The notes beneath the pieces are model-generated. The model did no database searches, had not been told where the DNA came from, and saw nothing but the letters and a program-made list of their open reading frames with translations. The position numbers and the translations under genes are program-made. From Chloroflexota bacterium (lineage in GTDB: Bacteria > Chloroflexota > Limnocylindria > Limnocylindrales > CSP1-4): 8,627 bases of DNA. Where the stretch lies: assembly GCA_021812735.1 (NCBI GenBank), contig JAKAMV010000379.1:1-8627 (forward strand), read 5' to 3'. This document shows positions 1 through 7,477 of the stretch, piece by piece. Positions within the stretch are counted from its first letter, which is position 1. Each line of letters begins with the position of its first letter.

Positions 1-1917
<1,917 letters not shown>

Positions 1918-2825
1918 CTAGCCCTTGGTGGAGCCGAGGGTGAGGCCTGCGACGAAGTGCTTCTGGAGCGCGAAGTACACGATCAGCGTCGGCAGCGCCA
2001 CGATGAGCGAGCCGGCCGCCAGCAGGTTGTTGTCGGTGAAGAACTGGCCCGACAGGTTGTTGAGGGCGGAGGTCACCGGGAACTTGTCGCCCGTCCGGAG
2101 CAGCAGGATGCCCCAGAAGAAGTCGTTGTAGATCCAGGTGAACTCGAGCGTGGCCAGCGCGGCCAGCGCCGGGCGGGCAAGCGGCAGCAGGACCGACCGG
2201 TATGTGCGCCACACGGACGCGCCGTCCACGAACGCGGCCTCGTTGATCTCCTTGGGGATCTGCTTGAAGTAGTTCGACAGTACGAACGTGCAGAAGCCAA
2301 GCTGGAACGCGAGGTGGATCATCACGATGCCGAACAGCTGGTCGTACCAGATGCCGTTGTCGGACAGGGGCGCGAACATGGGCAGCGCGAGGTACAGCCG
2401 GAACAGCGGCACGATGACCACCTGCTGAGGGAGCAGGTTGCCGGCCGTGAACAGCATCAGCAGCGCGAGGTTGAACTTGAAGCTGTAGCGGCTGACCGCG
2501 ACCGCGACCATCGACGAGAACGTCAGGATCAGGATCAGCGCCGGCACCACCACCAGGGCCGTCTGAGGAAGTGGAGCGGCAGGTCGGCCTGGTTCCAAGC
2601 GTTGACGAAGTTGTTGAAATTGTAGGCGCCGCCGATCGAGAAGTAGCCGCGCGGGTTGCCGCCGGTGTCGCCGTACGGGCGCAGGCTCGTGTAGACGGCC
2701 CAGCCGAGTGGCAGGAACCAGATCAGCGAGACGACGATCAGGAACGCGTGGGTGAAGTAGTGCGGTCGCTGGCGCTTGCCGGTCACGACCTGGCGGGAGC
2801 CGAGGGGGGCGGGCGTGGGGGTCAT
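1918..2825 (-). CDS. Sugar ABC transporter permease, MalG type, interrupted by an apparent 1-base frameshift
   Basis: Inner-membrane permease subunit of a carbohydrate (CUT1) importer, the partner of the MalF-type gene just upstream. From the ATG at 2825 the frame encodes a typical start with a membrane segment (residues 24-46) and NNFVNAWNQADLPLHFL. It then leaves frame at 2563-2564 and would stop at 2535 after 96 residues. The rest of the family sequence (TALVVVPALIL onward) continues in another frame to TAG at 1918. The span is 908 nt, one short of 303 codons; adding one base gives a normal 302-residue protein. The EAA loop that contacts the ATPase (EAAFVDGA...LLP, restored residues 196-215) is intact. 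ATGA at 2822-2825 overlaps the MalF stop by 4 nt, suggesting translational coupling; GGGGAGGGAA at 2831-2840 can act as ribosome binding site. The break is either a sequencing or assembly error or a real inactivating mutation; a separate start for the second half looks unlikely. Confidence 0.9.
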
Positions 2826-3814
2826 TCGGCTTCCCTCCCCATCGTCCGGGCGAGGTAGTAGATGATCGGGCCGATGGAGATCAGCAGCAGGATCACCGCT
2901 ATCGCCGAGCCGAAGCCGATCAGGCTCGCCTCGCCGAGGATGTTGTTGGTGATCAGCACCGACAGCAGGCCGAGGCCGTTGAGGCCCTTGTTGATGATGT
3001 AGACGATGTCGAATGCGCGCAGCGACTCGATGATCGTCACGACCAGGACGACCACGTTGATCGGCGCGAGGACAGGGAACACGACCCGGAAGAAGGTCTG
3101 GCGCGCGTTGGCACCGTCGATGGCCGCCGCCTCGCGCAGCGTGTTGTCCACGCTCTTGAGACCGGCCAGATACAGCACCATGACATAGCCGACGTGGCGC
3201 CAGCCAGCCGCGATGAGCACCATCGCGAAGTTGAGCCCGGGCGTGCCCAGCCAGTCGATGGCGGTCCCGGAGGCGGTCCACTTCGGGTCGCCCGTCACCG
3301 CGACCAGGAAGTTGTTGATGAAGCCCATGTTGGGCGAGTACATCAGCTGCGCGATGAAGCCCACGATGGCCAGCGACAGCACGACCGGCATGTACAGGAC
3401 GCTCTGGTAGATCCGCGTCCCCTTGATGTTCTGGTCCAGGATCACCGCCATCAGCATGCCCAGCGGGGTGGCGATCAGCAGGAACGCGCCCAGCCAGATC
3501 AGGTTGTTCTCGAACGCTGGCCAGAACGGCGGGTAGTTGGAGAACAGGTTCTCGTAGTTCTTGAACCCGATGAACTTGATCTTGTCGAGACCGCCGATGC
3601 CGTTCCAGCTCGTGAACGACAGGACGATCGAGCCGATCGTGGGCAGCCAGATCAGGAAGATGTGGATGAACGCCGGGATGCCGACCATCAGCCCGAGGGT
3701 CAGCTTGTCCCGCCGGGTGAGGAGGCTGAAGCGCTTGCGACGCTTCCTGCCTGTGGAAGGCGACGCCCCGCCGGCGGCTGCCGGCGGGGCGTACGGAACG
3801 GAGGAGGAGCTCAC
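2822..3814 (-). CDS. Sugar ABC transporter permease, MalF type
   Basis: Inner-membrane subunit of a CUT1 carbohydrate importer; with the MalG-type protein it forms the channel that receives sugar from the binding protein. The protein has 330 residues, normal for the short MalF/MsmF class. After a basic N-terminus (GRKRRKRFS, 22-30) there are about six hydrophobic segments, near 38-60, 104-127, 137-159, 194-219, 244-265 and 299-322. The EAA loop is REAAAIDGANARQTFF followed by PVLAP (227-251), where the ATPase would dock. The start is GTG at 3814, 39 bp after the binding-protein stop, with AGGAA about 7 nt upstream. Its first 30 residues are poorly conserved in type, so the start rests on the ribosome binding site and operon spacing. 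A strong hairpin falls in codons 8-17. Its stop overlaps the next start by 4 nt. The transported sugar cannot be read from sequence; lacZ nearby suggests lactose or another beta-galactoside. Confidence 0.93.
   Translation of the reverse strand: MSSSSVPYAPPAAAGGASPSTGRKRRKRFSLLTRRDKLTLGLMVGIPAFIHIFLIWLPTIGSIVLSFTSWNGIGGLDKIKFIGFKNYENLFSNYPPFWPAFENNLIWLGAFLLIATPLGMLMAVILDQNIKGTRIYQSVLYMPVVLSLAIVGFIAQLMYSPNMGFINNFLVAVTGDPKWTASGTAIDWLGTPGLNFAMVLIAAGWRHVGYVMVLYLAGLKSVDNTLREAAAIDGANARQTFFRVVFPVLAPINVVVLVVTIIESLRAFDIVYIINKGLNGLGLLSVLITNNILGEASLIGFGSAIAVILLLISIGPIIYYLARTMGREAE
3764..3791 (-). repeat. Perfect 12-bp inverted repeat in the first codons of the MalF-type gene
   Basis: CGCCCCGCCGGC (3764-3775) and GCCGGCGGGGCG (3780-3791) are exact reverse complements around a 4-nt loop, so the mRNA can form a very GC-rich hairpin 23 nt after the GTG. 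It encodes residues 8-17, an Ala/Pro/Gly stretch outside the conserved permease core. No T-run follows. In many sugar-importer operons a hairpin behind the binding-protein gene keeps that mRNA segment abundant relative to the permeases; this could be such an element, or a by-product of GC-rich Ala/Pro/Gly codons. Confidence 0.65.
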
Positions 3815-3853
3815 GGCCGTTCCTGCGTTCGGATCAGCGGTTCGCGCTCAGGG

Positions 3854-5251
3854 TCACTGCGGCGGCAGGCTGTCGTAGAACGACTGGATGCCGCTGAGGA
3901 ACTTGTTGAGATCCTGCGTCGGGTTCTTGAGGAAGGTCTGGAGGAACCCCTGCATGCCGTTCGCGCCCGCGAAGTCGGGGCGGGTGTCGCGGTCAAGGAA
4001 CTGGGCGATCTTGTTCGCCCCGGCGATGATCGTGGCGCTCGACTTCTGGAACGCGTTGTACTTGCTCGTGTCGGCGTTCTTGTTGGCGGCGACGTCGTTG
4101 GGGTCAGTGGCGAGGTAGGTGTTCGCCGCTTCGGCCGAGCCCAGGAACTCCATCGCGGCCTTGGCGCCGTCGAGGTTCTTGGCCTTCGCGGAGACCATGA
4201 ACCCGTCGATCGGGGCGTCGATCGCCATCTCGCTGTCGTACGGGGTGCCGTGGAGCGGCCACGGGAAGAAGTCGAGGTCGTCGTGGGTGGCCTGGTCGCT
4301 GGCCTGCTGGCCGGCGAAGGTCCCCAGGAAGTACATCCCGGCCTGCTTGTTGATCAGCTTCTGGGCGGCCTCCTGCCAGGTCAGGCCGAGCGGCTGCGGG
4401 TCGAAGTAGGGCAGCAGCTTCGCCCACTCCTGGAACACCGTGACGACCTTCGGGTCGGTCCACTTCTCCTTGCCGGCCATCAGGCCGATGTGGAAGTCGT
4501 AGCCGTTGAGGCGCATGTTCAGGATGTCGAAGGTGCCCATGGCCGGCCAGCCGTCCTTGTCGGCGAAGGCCAGCGGGATGAGCCCGTCCTTCTTCATCTG
4601 GTCGCCCAGCTTGGTGAAGTCGTCGATCGTCTTGGGGACTTGGTAGCCCTTCGCCTGCCAGAACGACTTGCGGTAGATGACCACCCACGGGTAGTTGTAG
4701 AGCGGCACGAAGTACTGCTTGCCGTCGTCGCCCGTGGAGGCCGTCTTGAACGCGTCGGAGAAGTTCGCGCCGATGGTCTGCCAGACGTCGCTGATGTCGG
4801 TCGCGAGACCCTGGGCCGCGAAGAACCGCATGCGGTAGCCGGCGAACCACGTGAAGCAGTCGTCAGGCGTGGCCTGCAGGTACGCGTTGATCGTGTCCTG
4901 GAACTTGTTGTGCTCGACCGTGTTGATCGTGCACTGGATGCCCGTCTTCTGGGTGAAGGCGGCCATCGTGTCCGCGAAGGCCTTCTGCGGGACGGGATCC
5001 GAGTAGTTCGAGCCGAACGTGATCGACCCGGCCGCGGACGGGGCTGCCGCGGAGGGCGCGGTGGACGCGGCTGCCGCGGAGGGGGCGGTGGACGCGGCTG
5101 CCGCGGACGCGGCTGCCGCGGACGGTGCGGTGGTCGCCGTGCTGCTGCCGCATGCCGCGAGGAACGCGGAGACGCCGCCGAGTGCCGCGACGGCCGCGCC
5201 ACCCTTCAACAGCGTCCGGCGCGAGACGGACCGCTGGACAAGATCAGCCAT
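3854..5251 (-). CDS. Sugar-binding lipoprotein of an ABC importer (family 1 solute-binding protein, Tat-type signal)
   Basis: Extracytoplasmic, lipid-anchored receptor that captures a sugar and delivers it to the MalF/MalG permeases. The 465-residue protein opens with a twin-arginine signal, SRRTLLK (10-16, Arg11-Arg12), a hydrophobic stretch (19-31) and a lipobox LAAC with the lipid-carrying cysteine at 34. A flexible Ala/Ser/Thr/Pro linker follows (36-75), built from 27-bp DNA repeats. The binding domain runs from about 77 to the end, with typical family 1 features such as FVPLYNYPWVVIYRK and MYFLGTFAGQQ. The ATG at 5251 is chosen because it starts the Tat signal and has AGAGGAGG 6 nt upstream; the frame stays open further upstream but gives no sensible start. 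It is the first gene of the operon, behind a good promoter. Ligand specificity is not visible; a beta-galactoside is inferred from lacZ and galT. Confidence 0.95.
   Translation of the reverse strand: MADLVQRSVSRRTLLKGGAAVAALGGVSAFLAACGSSTATTAPSAAAASAAAASTAPSAAAASTAPSAAAPSAAGSITFGSNYSDPVPQKAFADTMAAFTQKTGIQCTINTVEHNKFQDTINAYLQATPDDCFTWFAGYRMRFFAAQGLATDISDVWQTIGANFSDAFKTASTGDDGKQYFVPLYNYPWVVIYRKSFWQAKGYQVPKTIDDFTKLGDQMKKDGLIPLAFADKDGWPAMGTFDILNMRLNGYDFHIGLMAGKEKWTDPKVVTVFQEWAKLLPYFDPQPLGLTWQEAAQKLINKQAGMYFLGTFAGQQASDQATHDDLDFFPWPLHGTPYDSEMAIDAPIDGFMVSAKAKNLDGAKAAMEFLGSAEAANTYLATDPNDVAANKNADTSKYNAFQKSSATIIAGANKIAQFLDRDTRPDFAGANGMQGFLQTFLKNPTQDLNKFLSGIQSFYDSLPPQ
5042..5137 (-). repeat. 27-bp tandem repeats encoding the Ala/Ser/Thr/Pro linker
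   Basis: Four units start at 5042, 5069, 5096 and 5111. The first two, 27 bp each, differ at one base; the third is shortened to 15 bp; the fourth is a diverged 27-bp copy. Each full unit encodes (A/S/T)TAPSAAA-type residues, in frame, covering residues 39-70 of the binding protein just behind the lipobox. Both 15 and 27 are multiples of three, so copy gain or loss would change linker length without breaking the frame. Each unit contains CCGCGG. Confidence 0.85.
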
Positions 5252-5253
5252 GT

Positions 5254-5263
5254 GGATCCTCCT
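5254..5263 (-). promoter_or_regulatory. Strong ribosome binding site of the sugar-binding protein gene
   Basis: AGGAGGATCC on the minus strand ends 2 nt before the ATG at 5251, placing the AGGAGG core 6 nt upstream. It decides the start in a frame that stays open well upstream. The same 10-mer precedes lacZ. Confidence 0.8.
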
Positions 5264-5310
5264 CTGTGGCGCCCTCGCGCATGTCCGTGCTGGGGCGGGC
5301 CACGATCGGG

Positions 5311-5340
5311 ATTGTTGCGGCGTGGTCGCTCGATTGTCAA
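5311..5340 (-). promoter_or_regulatory. Candidate sigma70-type promoter of the transporter-lacZ operon
   Basis: Reading the minus strand, a perfect TTGACA -35 box (5340-5335) is followed after 18 bp by AACAAT (5316-5311), a four-of-six match to TATAAT. Transcription would start near 5304, leaving a leader of about 53 nt before the ATG at 5251. It is the best promoter-like match upstream of the binding-protein gene, in a short stretch poorer in GC than its surroundings. Prediction only. Confidence 0.55.
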
Positions 5341-5353
5341 GAGACTCGCACCC

Positions 5354-5378
5354 GATCAAACAGGGATTTCTGTTGATC
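5354..5378. promoter_or_regulatory. Candidate operator: imperfect palindrome between the divergent promoters
   Basis: GATCAAACAG on the left (5354-5363) and CTGTTGATC on the right (5370-5378) form an inverted repeat of 25 bp with one extra base in the left arm; the outer GATCAA/TTGATC arms are exact. A related GTTGAC follows at 5382-5387. The site lies between the -35 box of the leftward promoter (5335-5340) and that of the rightward promoter (5383-5388), where one bound repressor could control both. The DeoR-family protein encoded next door is the obvious candidate. Binding is inferred, not shown. Confidence 0.5.
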
Positions 5379-5382
5379 TGCG

Positions 5383-5412
5383 TTGACTTTCGCTGTCGCC
5401 CGGGGCGATCAT
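5383..5412 (+). promoter_or_regulatory. Candidate promoter of the deoR-galT transcript
   Basis: TTGACT (5383-5388), one base from consensus, is followed after 18 bp by GATCAT (5407-5412), a four-of-six match to TATAAT. Transcription would begin near 5419, about 65 nt before the regulator ATG. The -10 match is modest. The -35 box overlaps the GTTGAC repeat next to the candidate operator, which would fit autorepression. Confidence 0.4.
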
Positions 5413-5483
5413 GGGCGGTGTCGGCCGACGTCCGCCGCCGCGGATTGCCCGAGATCTGGCCGACGCGAAACAGGAGCGGAGGC

Positions 5484-6329
5484 ATGCTCGCTCGCCAGCG
5501 CCAGGCGCTGATCCTGGACCGGGTCCGACAGATCGGGGCGGTCCGGGTCGCGGACCTCGTCCGCGAGCTCGAGGTCTCGGACATGACCGTGCGTCGTGAC
5601 CTTGAGGTGCTCCACGAGCAGGGCCTCCTCGAGAAAGTGCACGGCGGGGCCACCGCCCCGGCCCGCTTCGCCTCCTACGAGCCCGGTTTCGTGGCCAAGG
5701 CCGCCCTCCAGCAGAACGAGAAGAACGCCATCGCTGCCGAGGCCGCCAAGCTGGTCCAGCCGGGCATGGCGCTCGGCCTTTCGGCCGGCACGACCACGTA
5801 TGTGCTCGCCGGGCTGCTCGCGGACATCCCCGGCATCACGGTGGTCACCAACTCGCTCCAGGTGTCCGAGGTCCTCAACCGCTCCCGCGCCCAGAACCAG
5901 ACCGTCATCCTCACCGGCGGCGTCCGGACACCGTCGGAGGCCCTGGTGGGCCCGTTCGCCATCTCCCAGCTGCGCAGCGTCCACCTGGACCTGGTGTTCA
6001 TGGGCGTGCACGGCCTGGATGCCAGGGCCGGCTACACGTGCCCGAACCTCATGGAGGCGGACACCGACCGCGCGCTGATCGACGCGGGCCGGCGGCTGGT
6101 GGTGGTGGCCGACCACAGCAAGTGGGGCGTGGTCGGCATCGCGTCGATCGCGCGCCTGGACGAGGCGGACGTGCTGATCACCGACGAGGGGATCGACCCG
6201 GAGGCCCTGGCCGTGGTGCGGGATGCGGTGGCCGATGTCATCGTCGCCCGCGTGCCGGAGGCGGCTCGAGCGGTCGGGCCGTTCCTGGTGTCGCCCGCCG
6301 CCCACGAGGCTGCCGCCCGTGCCCACTGA
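5484..6329 (+). CDS. DeoR-family transcriptional repressor of sugar metabolism
   Basis: DNA-binding regulator that typically represses sugar operons and releases DNA when a phosphorylated sugar intermediate binds. The 281-residue protein has the N-terminal DeoR helix-turn-helix: VADLVRELEVSDMTVRRDLEVL followed by GLLEKVHGGA (about residues 22-56). The sensor domain shows the expected phosphosugar-site elements: LSAGTTTYVLA, VVTNSLQV, LTGG, FMGVHGLDA and VVADHSKWGVVG. The start at ATG 5484 has GGAGCGGAGG just upstream and matches the usual N-terminus of the family. It is about 25 residues longer than common members because of an Ala-rich tail after LITDEG. Its end overlaps galT by 11 bp, so the two are probably co-transcribed and coupled. 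Its position opposite the transporter-lacZ operon suggests it controls both arms. The inducer is unknown; a galactose-derived phosphate ester is a guess. Confidence 0.93.
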   Translation: MLARQRQALILDRVRQIGAVRVADLVRELEVSDMTVRRDLEVLHEQGLLEKVHGGATAPARFASYEPGFVAKAALQQNEKNAIAAEAAKLVQPGMALGLSAGTTTYVLAGLLADIPGITVVTNSLQVSEVLNRSRAQNQTVILTGGVRTPSEALVGPFAISQLRSVHLDLVFMGVHGLDARAGYTCPNLMEADTDRALIDAGRRLVVVADHSKWGVVGIASIARLDEADVLITDEGIDPEALAVVRDAVADVIVARVPEAARAVGPFLVSPAAHEAAARAH

Positions 6330-7365
6330 GCCGCGCCGCCCCGATGACGGGGCACTCGCGTCGCTCGACGCCGAGCCGCATCGCCGCCGCAACGCCCTGA
6401 CCGGCGAGTGGGTGCTCGTCTCGGCGGGGCGGACCAGGCGGCCGTGGCTGGGGGCCGAGGAGCCGGAGCCGCCGGAGGACCGGCCCGCCTTCGACCCGGG
6501 CTGCTACCTCTGCCCCGGCAACACGCGCGTGAGCGGCGACGTCAACCCCGCGTACACCACGACGTTCGTGTTCACCAACGACTTCGCGGCGCTCCGGCCG
6601 GACACCGACGAGGTGCGGCTGGGCGAGGGGCTGTTCCGCGCGGAGGGCACGCGCGGGACCTGCCGCGTCGTGTGCTTCTCGCCCCGCCACGACCTCACCC
6701 TCGCTGGCATGGACGCGGACGCCATCCGCCGGGTGGTGGACGTGTGGGCCGACCAGACCACGGAGCTGGGGTCGCGCTTCCGGTGGGTCCAGGCGTTCGA
6801 GAACCGCGGCGCGGCGATGGGCGCGTCCAACCCCCATCCGCACGGCCAGATCTGGGCTGGCGACGCGCTGCCGGTGCAGGCATCGCTCGAGCTCGACGCG
6901 CAGTCCCGCCACCACGCCGAGACCGGTCGGCGGCTGCTGGTGGACTATGCCGGGGCGGAGCGGGGCGGACCGCGCGTGATCCGCGACGCCGGCGGCTGGC
7001 TGACGCTGGTCCCGTTCTGGGCCGGCTGGCCGTTCGAGGCGATGATCCTGCCGCTCGAGCCGGCCGCCCGGATCGCCGATCTCGACGACGCCCGGCGCGA
7101 CGCCCTGGCCCTCGCGCTCCAGGACCTCAACCGCCGCTACGACGCCCTGTTCGGCCGCCCATTCCCGTTCTCGATGGGCTGGCACCAGGCGCCGTTCGGC
7201 GAGGGCGACCCGGGTGTCTGGCAGCTCCACGCCCACTTCTACCCGCCGCTGCTGCGCGCGACGGTGCGCAAGTTCATGGTCGGGTACGAACTGCTGTCCG
7301 AGCCCCAGCGGGACCTCACGCCCGAGGAGGCTGCCGAGCGTCTCCGGGAGGCGATGACAGCCTGA
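6319..7365 (+). CDS. galT: Galactose-1-phosphate uridylyltransferase (UDP-glucose-hexose-1-phosphate uridylyltransferase)
   Basis: Leloir-pathway enzyme, cytoplasmic: swaps UMP between UDP-glucose and galactose-1-phosphate, giving UDP-galactose and glucose-1-phosphate. It has 348 residues, the same length as E. coli GalT. The N-terminal half has the zinc cysteines CYLC (62 and 65), His124 (SPRHDLT) and the active-site SNPHPHGQIWA, with His173 as zinc ligand and His175 as the uridylylated nucleophile. The C-terminal half has GWHQAPFG and WQLHAHFYPPLLR, the second metal-site histidines, then VRKFMVGYELL and QRDLTPEEAAERLR. The GTG at 6319 is chosen as start: it overlaps the regulator stop by 11 bp, has GAGG 9 nt upstream and gives the canonical length. 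An in-frame ATG at 6223 lies deep inside the regulator gene and is unlikely. The enzyme would process the galactose released by LacZ. galK and galE are not in the window. Confidence 0.96.
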   Translation: MPTEPRRPDDGALASLDAEPHRRRNALTGEWVLVSAGRTRRPWLGAEEPEPPEDRPAFDPGCYLCPGNTRVSGDVNPAYTTTFVFTNDFAALRPDTDEVRLGEGLFRAEGTRGTCRVVCFSPRHDLTLAGMDADAIRRVVDVWADQTTELGSRFRWVQAFENRGAAMGASNPHPHGQIWAGDALPVQASLELDAQSRHHAETGRRLLVDYAGAERGGPRVIRDAGGWLTLVPFWAGWPFEAMILPLEPAARIADLDDARRDALALALQDLNRRYDALFGRPFPFSMGWHQAPFGEGDPGVWQLHAHFYPPLLRATVRKFMVGYELLSEPQRDLTPEEAAERLREAMTA

Positions 7366-7392
7366 CGCCCGGACGCGGGGTCTCGCCGCGAC

Positions 7393-7417
7393 CGGGGTCC
7401 GCGCACCGCGCGCCCCG
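7393..7417 (+). terminator. Possible stem-loop terminator behind galT
   Basis: In the 112 bp gap between galT and argH, CGGGG (7393-7397) pairs with CCCCG (7413-7417), and CGCGC (7400-7404) pairs with GCGCG (7408-7412) around an ACC loop, leaving a 2-nt bulge. It begins 27 nt after the galT stop. There is no T-run, so it would be a weak or non-standard terminator. The sequence is so GC-rich that chance pairing is likely. A TACGAT at 7440-7445 could be a -10 box for argH, but no -35 match accompanies it. Confidence 0.3.
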
Positions 7418-7469
7418 CGCCCCCGCGCTCGGCCCCCGGTACGATGGCCGCAGGCACTCTCCCGCAAAG

Positions 7470-7474
7470 GAGGC
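7470..7474 (+). promoter_or_regulatory. Ribosome binding site of argH
   Basis: AAAGGAGG, whose core lies just ahead of the ATG at 7478, is a near-perfect Shine-Dalgarno sequence. It supports this start, which also yields the usual family N-terminus MRLWGGRF. Confidence 0.75.
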
Positions 7475-7477
7475 ACG

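Noticed and set aside
2562..2575. Programmed ribosomal frameshift site in the MalG-type gene
   Set aside because: No slippery X-XXY-YYZ heptamer, and no precedent known to me for permeases of this family.
1918..2598. The second half of the MalG-type gene as an independent protein starting at TTG 2598
   Set aside because: The would-be first residues (MEPGRPAAPLPQ) are out-of-frame translation of the conserved NQADLPLHFL segment, and the upstream frame supplies the missing family N-terminus. A frameshift explains both halves.
5244..5282. Twelve-residue upstream frame (MREGATEEDPHG) on the minus strand, overlapping the binding-protein start
   Set aside because: No convincing ribosome binding site and no regulatory-peptide feature such as codon runs; probably chance.
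3194..5386. Long plus-strand open frame (730 codons) opposite the permease and binding-protein genes
   Set aside because: Antisense shadow of well-supported genes; low-complexity Arg/Gly/Val composition and no domain.
5414..5465. Small dyad GGCGG...CCGCC and a repeated GGCCGACG (5423-5430 and 5458-5465) in the regulator leader
   Set aside because: Short, GC-only matches expected by chance in this composition; no riboswitch-like or attenuator organisation.
7440..7445. TACGAT as a -10 box for argH
   Set aside because: Only four of six bases fit and no -35 box is found at the right distance; too weak to list as a promoter.
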